The translations under genes and the position numbers were made by a program. 64,000 nucleotides of DNA, taken from the NCBI GenBank assembly GCA_013076295.1, contig RQOL01000855.1:2604001-2668000 (forward strand). Direction: 5' to 3'. Positions 53,601 through 64,000 of the stretch are shown here, in pieces. Position 1 is the first letter of the stretch. Each line of letters opens with the position of its first letter. Source of the stretch: Sanderia malayensis. Lineage: Eukaryota; Cnidaria; Scyphozoa; Semaeostomeae; Pelagiidae. Below the pieces are notes generated by a model. That model was not told the origin of the DNA. It searched no databases and was given only the letters and a program-made list of their open reading frames with translations.

Positions 53601-56600
53601 TGAGGGAAAGTGCGAGGGTATGTCTCAGGCAAACATGCATAGCACAGTACAGTATGTATAGTACAGGGTATATAGTACTACACATCTATAGTACAGTGCA
53701 TAAACATAGATATAGACATAGGCCAGGGGAATATGAAGCAGTGATATAATTGTACGAGCAGAAAATGCAATAGACAATCATGTATGACATATACCGTAAA
53801 AGCTCAATTAAGCTAGGAGGCATACTTAACCTTCGATGCCCCAGGAAAAGGGGTTAATAAAGAGGGCGCTTAATACAGAGCGAGGCTTGTTACAGAGCGA
53901 GGCTTAATACAGAGCGAGGCTTGATACAGAGCAAGGCTTGATATAGAGCGAGGCTTGAAACAGAGCGAGGCTTGATAAAGAGCGAGGCTTGATACAGAGC
54001 AAGGCTTGATATAGAGCGAGGCTTGATACGGAACGAGGTTTGACACAGAAAGAGGCTCAATACAGAGCGAGGTTTGATACAGAGCGAGGCTTGATAAAAA
54101 GCGAGGCTTGATACAGAGCGAGGTTTGATACAGAGCGAGGCTTGATACAGAGCGAGGCTTAATACAGAGCGAGGCTTGATACAGAGCGAGGTTTGATACA
54201 GAGAGAGGCTTGATACAGATTTTAGAGTATCCATAACCGTATCGACATTGGAGGAAGCGAATGCAGAATAGCAAGTGTTACAACCAGTACATTTATCATA
54301 CAGAACAGGTAGCTAGATAGCCAACCTTTCACAGTTGATATATTATCGGCATTAAAATTTCAGGCCGGTAGCAGTGTTGATACTGGCATCAGAGGAAATT
54401 AAAAGTGAGATAAATAGATTACCTTTGCTGCGGTTCTTCGTCTATCTTCTGCCAGCTTCTTTGCTTTTTCCTCAGAGACTTCAGTCTCCTCCACGAGCTT
54501 GTCTCTCTCTTGAACTGTCACGCGATCGGTTCTGAAAACAAGAGATAAACTCGAATAAAAAAGGATTCCCATGCAAAGTGTGAAAGATGATGCTCGCGGT
54601 GAACTTATGAAATATTTCAAATCTCCTAAGATTACTTCAATAATAGAGATCACTACAAGAATGGAAATCTTGTTATTGTATCATAAAAACAGATAACTCG
54701 GCATTGGCATATCTGGCAATGTTTAAAGGCAATCAAAGCGCAGGAAATCTGCCCAAGATCCCAAATGGACCACTGCAAATGCAACAAAAGATTCGGTAAA
54801 GATCTACAAGATTTCCAAGGATCAACTCATCAACCATTATTATATACACTAAAGCAGCTGCCAGCTAAATGCAAGTCAAATACAAACTCATTTAATAATC
54901 CAAAGTTGATTATCAGCCCGTGCACTCGCTTAGCTATTTAACTGCCTCACATCATCCAACATAGCCTGCACACACGAAACATAATTTTACGTGCAATTAA
55001 AAAAATGCTTTTTCAAGCGATCAGCTGCAATCAAACATTTGAAAACCCCGATTAAACAATCATGCACTTGTCAATGAAAAAGAACGCTCCTAATAAATCA
55101 AAAACCGACCGTTATCAATTGCTGATATTCGCTGGAATTAATTTACGAAAAGAACAGGCTTAAACACAGCTAATTAGGTCTAATAAATTCAGAACAAAAG
55201 GCATAGAATTCGATTACAATCACGTATCTCTGTTTAGGGAAAATCGATAAGCAGGGATAAGAAGGCAATTTTTTTTCTTTTTGAGCTAGCACGATCTGGT
55301 AAATTATGCATAATATTGTAGATGAGTTTTTCACAAAACAAGATAACGCGAGTGTGTGAGAAAATTGGATTTTGAGAAAGGTTGTTGCAAAAGGTGGTCT
55401 TCAATTTATACAGAATCAAAGCAAAATACGTTAATTATTCATGAACAAATTGAGTGTATGTCTTTTTGTGTATTGGTTGGTCAAACAACAAAAAGTGGTT
55501 TATAAGATTTATCATAGAACATTTGCTTTAGGCGAAAGTTTCATCACTGTATAAAACAAAATTGCATTGCAAAAGGGAATAGCCTCTCGATATATACAAC
55601 CATTGCAATTTGCAAAGCTTACAATGCTACAATATCAAACAAGCTGTTGTTTAACAAAGAAGCAAATGCCAGATAAAGCTGATACTCTATTAAGTGGTAG
55701 ACTGAATTTTACAGTTGACCAATAGGAAGTTTTTATAATAATCACGTGATTATACCATGGTCTATGAAGGTGAATGAAGTTAAAGCGTGACTTACTTTCT
55801 TACAAAGACTGGCTTGAGCCTCATTCCAGCATCTTCATCCGAGTCTGAGTACTCCTCATATTCTGAAGACTAGAAAAAAATACCAGCGATAACTAACATG
55901 AATGTTCTCAGAAAAGAAAGCTTGATGTTTTCAGCAATAGACTACAGGCTGACGTCAAAACGTCTACAAATATGACCAAATAATAGAAAACAATAGATTC
56001 AAGTCAAAACAATGGCCCAATTTGATTCAAACAATGGCTGATTTGATTCAAACAATGGCTGTGAAGCTCTGAGACAATGGATAAGACAATGGAGAAAACA
56101 AAACAATGCATTGTTCTTCATTACCTCTTCTTCTTCTTCATCTTCATTGATTTCCTCTTCCACATCAAGAATATCCTAAGTCAATCAAATATATGAATAA
56201 TTAACACTTTACTATGAAATAATTCTATCAGAAATACACTTGAATGTGTCAATGACACTATGGGACAGTAGTGGACACTATGGGATCGATGATCTTGTCC
56301 ATTGTATCAGTAATATGCACTGCTCAACAAACCTTTTCTTGTCGACTTTTTAACATTGCTTTTCTCCTGAGTGCCTGACGTCGATTTTCAATTTCCTGGA
56401 GAAATTAATGAAGGTAATAGAGCAACTTGTGATGAAGTGAGTAGTTGTCAAAGATCTAGGAACATGGCAAAGTCATTAGTAAGTTAGCCAAAACAAAATG
56501 ATGGATACCTCTTCGTCTAATTCTTCCTCTTCACTGTCGTCCTCAACAGGTTCACGTTTTCTATATTCAAAGTCCTATTCAGAAAGAAACAGAAAGCTTA

Positions 56601-57729
56601 TTTACATTGTCAACTTATTAGTTTAGTCCATACTTCAACACAGCTCACTAATTAACTAGCAAACAATTATTTGTTGGTACTTGAAGTTGTCCTACCTCCT
56701 CGACAGGTTCCTCCATGGAGATGACTTCAGGTTCGTGGATACGATGTCCATGGTCAGATCTTCTTCTACAATAAAACAGTAGGGTGACATGACTTACACG
56801 GGAAAGGCCAGAAGAAAATAACTTTCCATGATCAATGAGCTTTTACTAAACACCCCCTTGTTTGAATAAGGAGCTTCTACTTCTTCTACGATGTTAATCA
56901 ACAACTTCAATACTGAAGGCTGTTGTTGATGCTACTTCTAATTAATTAAGAATCCTTGCATACTCTGGAGTTTATAGCTTGAAATTACAGAGCTGCTAAA
57001 CTTGTTCGGTCTGCTAATGCACGAGGTCTGAAAAAATGAAAGATACTTACACAGGAGAATCTTCTTGGATGTCCTCAGCTCGAAGCTATAAAAAACGCAT
57101 GCTTAACATTATCTTGAGAATTGCTAGCCTTGTACAAATAGGATGTCCCTCTCATCAGATAAAAAAGCCAAATGCTATACACATGTCACCTGTGTTACAC
57201 TCTCTGCTTCTTCTGTGGCCTGATTTTCATCCTCGCTCTCCTCATCACTAGAGTCCTCTGGAGCAAATTCTGGCCTAGATTGCAAATACGAGTAGCACCA
57301 TTATATAGACAAAAGAGCTCTACAGCCTTGCTGGCAAATAAAAGCTAGCTACATGCAGCTTTTAAGACGTAGTATACATATACAACAAACTGTTGATGTG
57401 TGACACTTTACTACAGGAGATATTCTATTTCTAGCAACATTAATAATGTTGTTAGGAAGCCTTTTGAAAACTTAGAGTTACCTCTTTCCAGCTACATATC
57501 TTTTTACTGGTACCTTTTCGACCAGAAGTTCCCCTAAAATATCAAATAATGGGTAATTGTAATGTGCTTAAAAACAGAGAAAAACAGGTTGTTGAAGTAT
57601 ATGATAAGGTATAATCCAAATCTGCAAACCTTTATCTCCTCTGACAATTACAGCACCGGCAGTTGACTGAATGGCTCTTCTTCCGATCCTTGGCAATTTG
57701 AAATCACTTGCCATACGTACGGGCTCCAT
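50685..57729 (-). CDS. MFAP1: Microfibrillar-associated protein 1 (spliceosome B-complex factor)
   Basis: Nuclear pre-mRNA splicing factor of the B complex. Seventeen exons: 57729-57630, 57533-57482, 57274-57190, 57085-57051, 56765-56696, 56574-56509, 56395-56333, 56175-56125, 55869-55796, 54531-54423, 53562-53517, 53353-53301, 52442-52381, 51996-51837, 51434-51345, 51158-51093, 50792-50685; all phases fit, 429 aa (human 439). [20 protein letters not shown] and [14 protein letters not shown] match the human N-terminus; a long acidic-Glu region ends in [13 protein letters not shown] then RLKPVFVRK and [10 protein letters not shown]; the C-terminal core has [73 protein letters not shown] and a basic tail KKRK. 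The foldback element starts 84 bp upstream of the ATG. Confidence 0.97.
50948..51059. mobile_element. MITE family C, intact copy
   Basis: CCGTACATTCTCTTTTTAGC at one end and GCTAAAAAGAGAACTTACGG at the other, 112 bp, with TA duplicated on both sides (50946-50947, 51060-51061). In the last MFAP1 intron. Confidence 0.9.
52575..52758. mobile_element. MITE with CAGTCGACTCTGTCTAATTCGAA ends
   Basis: 184 bp between TA duplications (52573-52574, 52759-52760). Left end CAGTCGACTCTGTCTAATTC; the right end complement begins CAGTCAAATCTGCATAGTTC. Subterminal TTCGAA/TTCGAATT is repeated. Pogo/Tc1-like layout, no coding. In an MFAP1 intron. Confidence 0.85.
53793..54217. repeat. 17-bp minisatellite (ACAGAGCGAGGCTTGAT)n growing from a family C MITE end
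   Basis: The left part (53793-53880), ACCGTAAAAGCTCAATTAAG...GGGGTTAATAAAGAGG, is like a family C element; its GGCTTAAT-type end then continues as about 20 copies of ACAGAGCGAGGCTTGAT. In the MFAP1 intron 53563-54422. The long translations on the complement (repeating [16 protein letters not shown]) are an artefact of a repeat not divisible by three. Confidence 0.85.
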
Positions 57730-57804
57730 TTTGTTTACTTAAGGGCTTACAACCAATCAATAAACAAGTGAAATCTCAGCTTTAGTTAGGCCAGATCAAG
57801 ACAA

Positions 57805-57812
57805 GATGTATA
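57805..57812. repeat. Target-site duplication, left copy (GATGTATA)
   Basis: Eight bases GATGTATA directly before the foldback element; identical copy at 60085-60092. Confidence 0.85.
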
Positions 57813-60084
57813 TACTTTCATGTCCCTGGAACCAGATTCAGATTCAGATTCAGAATTAGATTCAGATTCGACAATAACCAACAATTGATTGTCCATAAAT
57901 CTTTGAGTTGTAAATATTAAAATACCAAACCTGAATTATAGCCATCCCGATGCAATTACCTGTATTTTGAAGATTTTTCGAAAATTTTTCAGCTAGGGGG
58001 TTCGTCTATAATTCAACTCATACAAGCAACTGCGGAAATTTTAGGCCAAGCCACTCTGGTGTAAATCTGCCTGAAACAATTCGTAAAACAAATCTTCGTC
58101 TTTCAAACCTGAATTATAGCCATCCCAGTGCAATTACCTGTATTTTGAGCATTTTTTGAAAATTTTTCAGCCAGGAGGCTTGTCTATAATTCAACTCATA
58201 CAAGCAACTACGGAAATTTTAGGCCAAGCCACCCTTGTGTAAATCTGTCTCAAACAACTCATAAAATATATTTTCGTCTTTCAAACCTGAATTATAGCCA
58301 TCCCAGTGCAATTACCTGTATTTTGAACATTTTTTGAAAATTTTTCAACCAGGGGGTTCGTCTATAATTCAACTCATACAAGCAACTGTGGAAATTTTAG
58401 GCCAAGCCACTCTTCTGTAAATCTGTCTCAAACAACTCATAAAATATATTTTCGTCTTTCAAACTTGAATTATAGCCATCCCAGTGCAATTACCTGTATT
58501 TTGAGCATTTTTTGAAAATTTTTCAGCCAGGAGGCTTGTCTATAATTCAACTCATACAAGCAACTACGGAAATTTTAGGCCAAGCCACCCTTGTGTAAAT
58601 CTGTCTCAAGCAACTCATAAAATATATTTTCGTCTTTCAAACCTGAATTATAGCCATCCCAGTGCAATTACCTGTATTTTGAACATTTTTTGAAAATTTT
58701 TCAACCAGGGGGTTCGTCTATAATTCAACTCATACAAACAACTACGGAAATTATAGGCCAAGCCACTCTTCTGTTAGTATGTCTCAAACAACTCATAAAA
58801 TATATTTTCGTCTTTCAAACCCGAATTATAGCCATCCCAGTGCAATTACCTGTATTTTGAGCATTTTTTGAAAATTTTTCAGCCAGGAGGTTCGTCTATA
58901 ATTCAACTCATACAAGTAACAGGTATAGAATACAAGTCTCAAGTCACTATTGTACTCTCAGGTGCCTAATTGCCGTTCCCCCCCGCTAATTTATTTTTGA
59001 AAATTTTTCCAACCCCCCCCGTTCTTATTAGGATCCCCTGCTTATTAAATTTTTCAACTTCGCATGAGTGACGCGACGCGTACTGAAAATTCATATCAGA
59101 GTATTCAAAATCACAAAATAAATAGATACCAGTCTTGCATAGACAAAATAAGATAAAAATTGAGTCATGAAAATCAACAAAAATCTAACCCCGGCCCCCG
59201 CTAATTGGGACCCCCCCTGTATCCCTGTGGACGCTGCAGGGATATAAGAGTGGTCAAATGATCTTAGTTCCCGTTTGAACGAATGTGCCCTCAGTGAGAA
59301 TAGCATAAGAGTCCGGGGCCCAGAACCAGGCACTTGCCTCTATGAGTCAAATTATAGACGAACCCCCTGCCTGAAAAATTTTTTAAAAATCTTCAAAATA
59401 CAGATAATTGCATTGGGATGGCTATAATTCAGGTTTGAAAAACGGAAATATATTTTATGAGTTGTTTGAGACAGATTTACAGAAGAGTGGCTTGGCCTAA
59501 AATTTCCGTGGTTGTTTGTATGAGTTGAATTATAGACGAACCCCCTGGCTGAAAAATTTTCGAAAAATCTTCAAAATACAGGTAATTGCATTGGGGTGGC
59601 TATAATTCAGGTTTGAAAGACAAAAATATATTTTATGAGTTGTTTAAGACAGATTTACAGAAGAGTGGCTTGGCCTAAAATTTCCACAGTTGCTTGTATG
59701 AGTTGAATTATAGACGAACCCCCTGGCTGAAAAATTTTCGAAAAATGTTCAAAATACAGGTAATTGCATTGGGGTGGCTATAATTCGGGTTTGAAAGACG
59801 AAAATATATTTTATGAGTTGTTTGAGACAGATTTACAGAAGAGTGGCTTGGCCTAAAATTTCCACAGTTGCTTGTATGAGTTGAATTATAGACGAACCCC
59901 CTGGCTGAAAAATTTTCGAAAAATGTTCAAAATACAGGAAATTGCATTGGGATGGCTATAATTCAGGTTTGGTATTTTAATATTTACAACTCAAAGATTT
60001 ATGGACAATCAATTGTTGGTTATTGTCGAATCTGAATCTAATTCTGAATCTGAATCTGAATCTGGTTCCAGGGACATGAAAGTA
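57813..60084. mobile_element. Foldback-type element with 178-bp satellite arms
   Basis: 2272 bp between GATGTATA duplications. Outer inverted repeat of about 120 bp: TACTTTCATGTCCCTGGAAC, an (AGATTC)n-like block, ACAACTCAAAGATTTATGG-type sequence and ATTAAAATACCAAAC, mirrored at the right end. Inside, six 178-bp units run left to right (unit starts 57933, 58111, 58289, 58467, 58645, 58823) and about three and a half units run in the opposite direction (landmarks near 59421, 59599, 59777, 59955). The centre (about 58925-59340) is unique and has C-runs. No transposase. The layout is that of foldback/Galileo-like elements; the 8-bp duplication would suit hAT. Confidence 0.9.
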
Positions 60085-61036
60085 GATGTATATACCTAAT
60101 TAATGTCAATCGATTGGTCAGCAGCAAAACAATCGGTGGAATTTATATGTTTAGCAAAATATTCGATAAATAATCGCCACAATTATAATCCAATACATGT
60201 ATTTGTGAACTAAGATGCTTAAATATCTTCAAGGTGAATTAATTGCTTCCAAAACATCGTCAATAATTTTCACATTTCAAATCAACATGGCCGACAAACC
60301 TTAATTTAAAAGATAGGCAGCAGACGAGCAAGCGTGGTGTAGGTTTCATTGGAGACTTCATGAACGGAGTACTCAGTGTAAAAACTGCGTTTGCAATTAT
60401 TTGCTGATATTGCACCAAATAACCATTTATTAAATATCTTATTACATCGTATGTATATATATATTATTTCTTTTTACAGATTCTTTAAATAATTTATCAC
60501 ATCTTTCATTATAACTAACCGACTTTTCTATAAACACTTCATATCGTTCAACAAATTTGAGGCAAAATTGCGTGTAAAATGCTAACACTTCTACTACTAA
60601 CGTAAATAAATTCCATAATAATAATTCCTTCATAATATCTTATATCTAAGAGACAGTTTTATCATCATCATCTACACGTATCTTGAATATAAAAGTACTA
60701 GCTATTTACAATCCTTGCTTTGTTGGGGCTTTTTGTTGTCTTTTTGAAATCCCTCTGTGTTGTAAAAACTGATGCATTTGACATAGCTGCACAGCAGCAC
60801 AGCTATCAGCATTCGCAGTGGCATATGACGAAATAACGAAGCATTCACTTCACCATTCTCTCTATCACATTGTAAACTGCATCAAGTGAACAGGACCAGA
60901 AGACATCATTGTTTTAGCCAAATTCAGCCTTATATTATTAGCCACTTGCCTCCTAAACGGGCCTGTTATTGCTATAATCTGCAGTGCTTTCTGATGGAAA
61001 ATGATATTATCACACGTGTATTAATTTATTTATTTG
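60085..61036. other. Spacer between foldback element and K2P 3' end
   Basis: Right target duplication at 60085-60092, then AT-rich DNA that must include the K2P 3' UTR. A 63-codon frame at 60442-60633 (-) has no support. Confidence 0.5.
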
Positions 61037-62869
61037 TTAACAAGTCGAACCGGGATCTTCCGAAGCACTGTAACGTCTTGCCGTGCAATTTTCTCTACTT
61101 TCTGAGCCCGAATCCGAAGAGAATGTTTTAGTCAATGATAAAAATTCCGGACTAGGTGATGCACTTTGATTATTTCTTGCACCTCTATTTTTTTCACTCT
61201 TTTTGGAATTCGTATGTTCCTGCAGTATTTCTTCCACAATTTCATTGTACTCTACCTCATCAGTGTGCGAGTCACTCGAAGCTCGTTCCAAGACCCTTCT
61301 CTTTCTGTGCAGCGACGAAGCAAACATTTCTGATGGCAGCCCAATTTCAATTCGTCGCGGTTTGAAGTTCGTTTTAGATGGCTTTTTAGTCAATGGAGGG
61401 GGTTGAGTAGATGTTTGTTTGGCAGAAAACTTACTGCAGAATGTAATGTCAGTTTTTTGTTGATTATTTTGATTGTCAGCTGATTCTTTCGCGTCATTTA
61501 CTGGAATAACTTTGTTGGAAATTTTCTTATTGCTGCGAAATTGTGTTGTTGCAGAGTTAGGCCGAGTAGTAGTACTCGAAGTTCGTCTTGATGGAGCTGG
61601 GCTTACATCGACGTCAACAATCTAGAAAGACGAAATAATGTAAGTTTGTGCGTTTTATCTCTTATAGTTTGATTGTTGGGTATATTTTAAACAAAATATA
61701 TCAGAAAATAGGTTTATGTTGTCAGTCCCATTTTGCACGTGTGCTTTTGCTGTGCACGCCCCCTTTTTGCGCATGCGCAAACATTATGTTTTTGAGACCT
61801 CAGCTAAAGTGACGTCATTTTGACCTTCCTTCAAAACACAAATGCTTGCTATTTTGCAAGCCTCTTTTACATAAAACTATCAACATGGAAGTAATTTCAC
61901 CTACCACGCTATTGCCGACAGTTAGTCCATTTCCCGCAGAAGCGGTAGCAGCTTTGTTCGTTGAGTCATCTGCATCCACTTCTGTCGCATCATTATCCCA
62001 TCCTCCTTGGTTATCAGGGTAACATTGTTCAATATCTCTCATTAATTTCTCGTCACCATTTTCGTCAGCTATCTTATTGGCACCATCTCCTTCTGGCTCG
62101 GAGCTTTTTGGCTGCACCTTTCTTTTTGTCGTGCCATTTGGCATCATATGCGGTATTCCTACTGTGGTGAGCCGGTTTCTTTGGGCCTCGTCGAAAAGTT
62201 TACTGACCCGTCTCGGAATTTTCTCCTCCGGTACGATCGTGCCTCGCCTCGTATTCAAGTTGTAGTGCGTCATTTCATCTAGAGGCCCGTTTGTAACTTT
62301 GTAGCCGAGCTTTTTCATGGCTTTCGTATTTAGATTCTCAATTCGAAGATTCCGAATTGCATCCATGGGATCAGTGACGTCAAACTTTTTCGTCTTTTCC
62401 TCGATGAGATTACTAATTGACAAGATCACGCCCGACATAACGGACAAACCGATGACGTAGTATATCAGTGCCGCCAATTCGACGACCAAGCTAACTCCTG
62501 TGTTGGCCACACCGTCTTTATTCAATCCAGGAACCAGATCACCAAATCCGATCGTAGTTAATGAGATGAAACAGAAGTAAAACGAGTCTAAATAATTCCA
62601 GTTTTTCTCGCTGCCAGTGAATATGCCTCCTCCAAGGAAGAGCATCAATAGTGCTAATAGACTGGCCGTGATGGCACTTTTCATCTCGATTTTCTCAGCC
62701 TCCCGATTATACAGTTTTCGTTCCCAGTACTTTATGGAATGTGCCAATCCATTGGTCAATTCGTTACCGACAGTTCGTAGAAAATACCCCGTCAAAGGTA
62801 TGCCAAATAATGCGTACAGTATGCACACGATTCTCCCTGCATCTGTTTTTGGTGCAATGTGTCCATACC
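61037..62869 (-). CDS. Two-pore-domain (K2P) potassium channel, lacking 5' exons
   Basis: Background K+ channel subunit of the plasma membrane. Two exons visible: 62869-61905 and 61621-61037 (stop), join phase 0, about 515 aa. The first visible residues GYGHIAPKTDAGRI are the end of pore 1 and its filter, cut by an intron at the filter Gly, a common position in K2P genes. M2: VCILYALFGIPLTGYFLRTV; M3: ASLLALLMLFLGGGIF; pore 2 filter SLTTIGFGDLVPGL; M4: LAALIYYVIGLSVMSGVILS. Then a cytoplasmic tail of more than 300 residues, Ser/Lys-rich and unusually long. The N-terminus, M1 and the first pore helix are beyond the right edge or unrecognised in 62870-64000. Subfamily uncertain (TREK/TASK-like). 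The intron holds a perfect NRF1-type palindrome TTGCGCATGCGCAA at about 61767-61780. Confidence 0.92.
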
Positions 62870-62977
62870 CTAAAATGAAGTAAAAAGAATAAGTATGCAT
62901 GCATAAGTAAGCTGGGCTATCAGTCGTTTTTGAAATGCATTTTTAGCTTTTATTCATGTAAATTTTTATTATGGTTA

Positions 62978-63126
62978 CAGTAAACACCCGCATGTAAGAA
63001 CCAGTGGGTTAGGAACCTTCCAGGCCGAAGTCCCTGTGCAAAACAATCGAAAAGACAATAGACTATTGTATTTGAACAATAGGCTGGATGCAGAATTCAC
63101 AGGCTCTTATGCGCGGGTTTTTACTG
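62978..63126. mobile_element. MITE family A copy
   Basis: CAGTAAACACCCGCATGTAAG at the left, CTCTTATGCGCGGGTTTTTA...CTG at the right, TA on both sides; interior GACAATAGACTATTG and CAATAGGCTGG in inverted orientation relative to the 42468 and 48849 copies. In the K2P intron. Confidence 0.8.
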
Positions 63127-63732
63127 TATTTAGTTTAGTGATGCCTTAAAACCTGGAGTTCTCACTGCCTAGATTTGTTTCTTATAACAATGGGTGTATT
63201 TCTGGCAATAGTTCTCCTACGTTTTGAAGCACACAAATTTTGGATTTCGATTAATTTATTTCAGTTTTGCTCCCAATTCAATCAACCCAAAGATGATTTC
63301 GTTGAAGACGTGAAATAAATATTTTCTTGTCTATTTTGCTTCTGAAACTTTCTAAGATTTCAAAGGGACCGTTTCTTGTCAATGCATCGGTGAATTGTTT
63401 GCTACCACGACAGCTGGGTCTATTGCAAGTATGCAGAACGTTCAGAATCGTAAGAATCATAGAACCATAGTGACGTTCCGTTTCATGAAATATTTAGTAG
63501 AATTTGAGAAGGCCTTTCTTTCCATACACTGTTGTCAAGCAAAGCAGCTGTGTGATTGACTGTGTTTATCACACATATCCAAGAGACACAGGAAGACAGA
63601 CATTTGATTTCAATAGATCGTTCTGGCAGAAAAGATAAAGCATTTGTTGTTTCATTTCAAGAAATATCTAAAAGCTTTCAATAATGGATTCAAACCTGTC
63701 AAAATCAGGGAACATGTCATGGAAATACCCAT

Positions 63733-64000
63733 TTTTTTTATAAGAAACTATGCAAAATTTTCGTGCCAGGGTTTCTTAGTTTCTTAGGGTTTTCTACCTA
63801 ATTATGGTACGAAAAGTTTCTTAGCAAGTTTCTTAACAAAATGTCATCGAGTTGGGATTTGTTACAAATCTGTGGGAATGAAGTGCGCAAGTTGTTTTAA
63901 ACATTTTTTCTCGTTAAAACAACATAGAAAGCTTCTTAACCTTTTTCAGTCACACAAAATCTCCTACCAAAGTTTCTTAAGTTTTGAAAATAGGGTCCTA
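63733..64000. repeat. AAGAAACT/AGTTTCTT-rich dispersed repeat
   Basis: TTATAAGAAACTATGCAAAA and GTACCAG/GTGCCAGGGTTTCTTAG segments also occur at about 46140-46190 and 46545-46600. Further AGTTTCTTA blocks run to the end of the window. Boundaries not defined. Confidence 0.5.

Noticed and set aside
53870..54274. Antisense frames with repeating [16 protein letters not shown]
   Set aside because: Translation of a 17-bp non-coding minisatellite inside an MFAP1 intron.
57933..58925. Regular ~178-bp direct repeats resembling a CRISPR-like array
   Set aside because: Units are contiguous without unique spacers, in an animal genome, and are mirrored in an inverted arm; they are transposon satellite.
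60442..60633. 63-codon minus-strand frame downstream of the K2P gene
   Set aside because: AT-rich, no splice sites, no recognisable sequence; probably 3' UTR or spacer.

Overview
The window is nuclear DNA from an animal. Every recognisable gene is split into many short exons with GT-AG introns, there are no operons, the DNA is AT-rich, and the proteins are metazoan families: a natriuretic-peptide-receptor-like receptor, a Cys-loop acetylcholine-receptor subunit, BICRA/GLTSCR1, DNAJC25, STAMBP/AMSH, NTMT1, glycogen branching enzyme, a LIMA1/EPLIN-like LIM protein, MFAP1 and a two-pore-domain K+ channel. Retention of many apparently ancestral introns (for example 45-nt and 110-nt exons in the acetylcholine-receptor gene) fits a slowly evolving invertebrate such as an anthozoan cnidarian. 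A tunicate or other invertebrate cannot be excluded. I built the gene models by hand from conserved residues plus splice sites; for the complete models the intron phases agree at every junction and the coding length is divisible by three.

Layout, left to right. 4-2408 (-): extracellular part of a receptor guanylyl cyclase or natriuretic-peptide-type receptor, cut by the left edge. 2.4-6.2 kb: gene-poor, with a pogo-like MITE. 6180-6873 (-): 3' exons of an unidentified gene. 7148-12187 (-): BICRA-like chromatin subunit with a long acidic tail, preceded by a spliced 49-codon upstream ORF whose stop overlaps the BICRA start (TAATG). 13339-15952 (-): alpha-type nicotinic-like subunit with an altered ligand box. 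17096-20413 (-): DNAJC25. 20968-25373 (-): STAMBP deubiquitinase, with a telomere-repeat composite array in an intron. 25577-27110 (+): NTMT1, divergent from STAMBP across about 200 bp. 27789-32517 (-): glycogen branching enzyme.

33244-42906 (+): a LIM-protein locus. A truncated tandem copy of its first coding exon precedes the full gene, which carries VE(E/D)YL repeats, basic and His-rich repeats and one LIM domain, and has possible internal first exons. 44903-45718 (+) and 47594-49694 (+): two low-complexity proteins not recognised, one with NAT-E/Q repeats, the other a coiled coil with a long Q-S-P-x repeat tail. 50685-57729 (-): MFAP1 (17 exons). 57813-60084: a 2.27-kb foldback element with 178-bp satellite units in both arms, flanked by an 8-bp target duplication and 84 bp from the MFAP1 start codon. 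61037-62869 (-): a K2P channel, cut by the right edge.

Introns and spacers carry several recurring non-autonomous DNA-transposon families (TA target sites), a hAT-like MITE, minisatellites and tRNA-derived repeats. The genes do not form a pathway; they are independent housekeeping and neuronal/signalling genes. The most unusual structures are the foldback/satellite element, the telomere-like array, the overlapping upstream ORF and the altered acetylcholine-receptor site.
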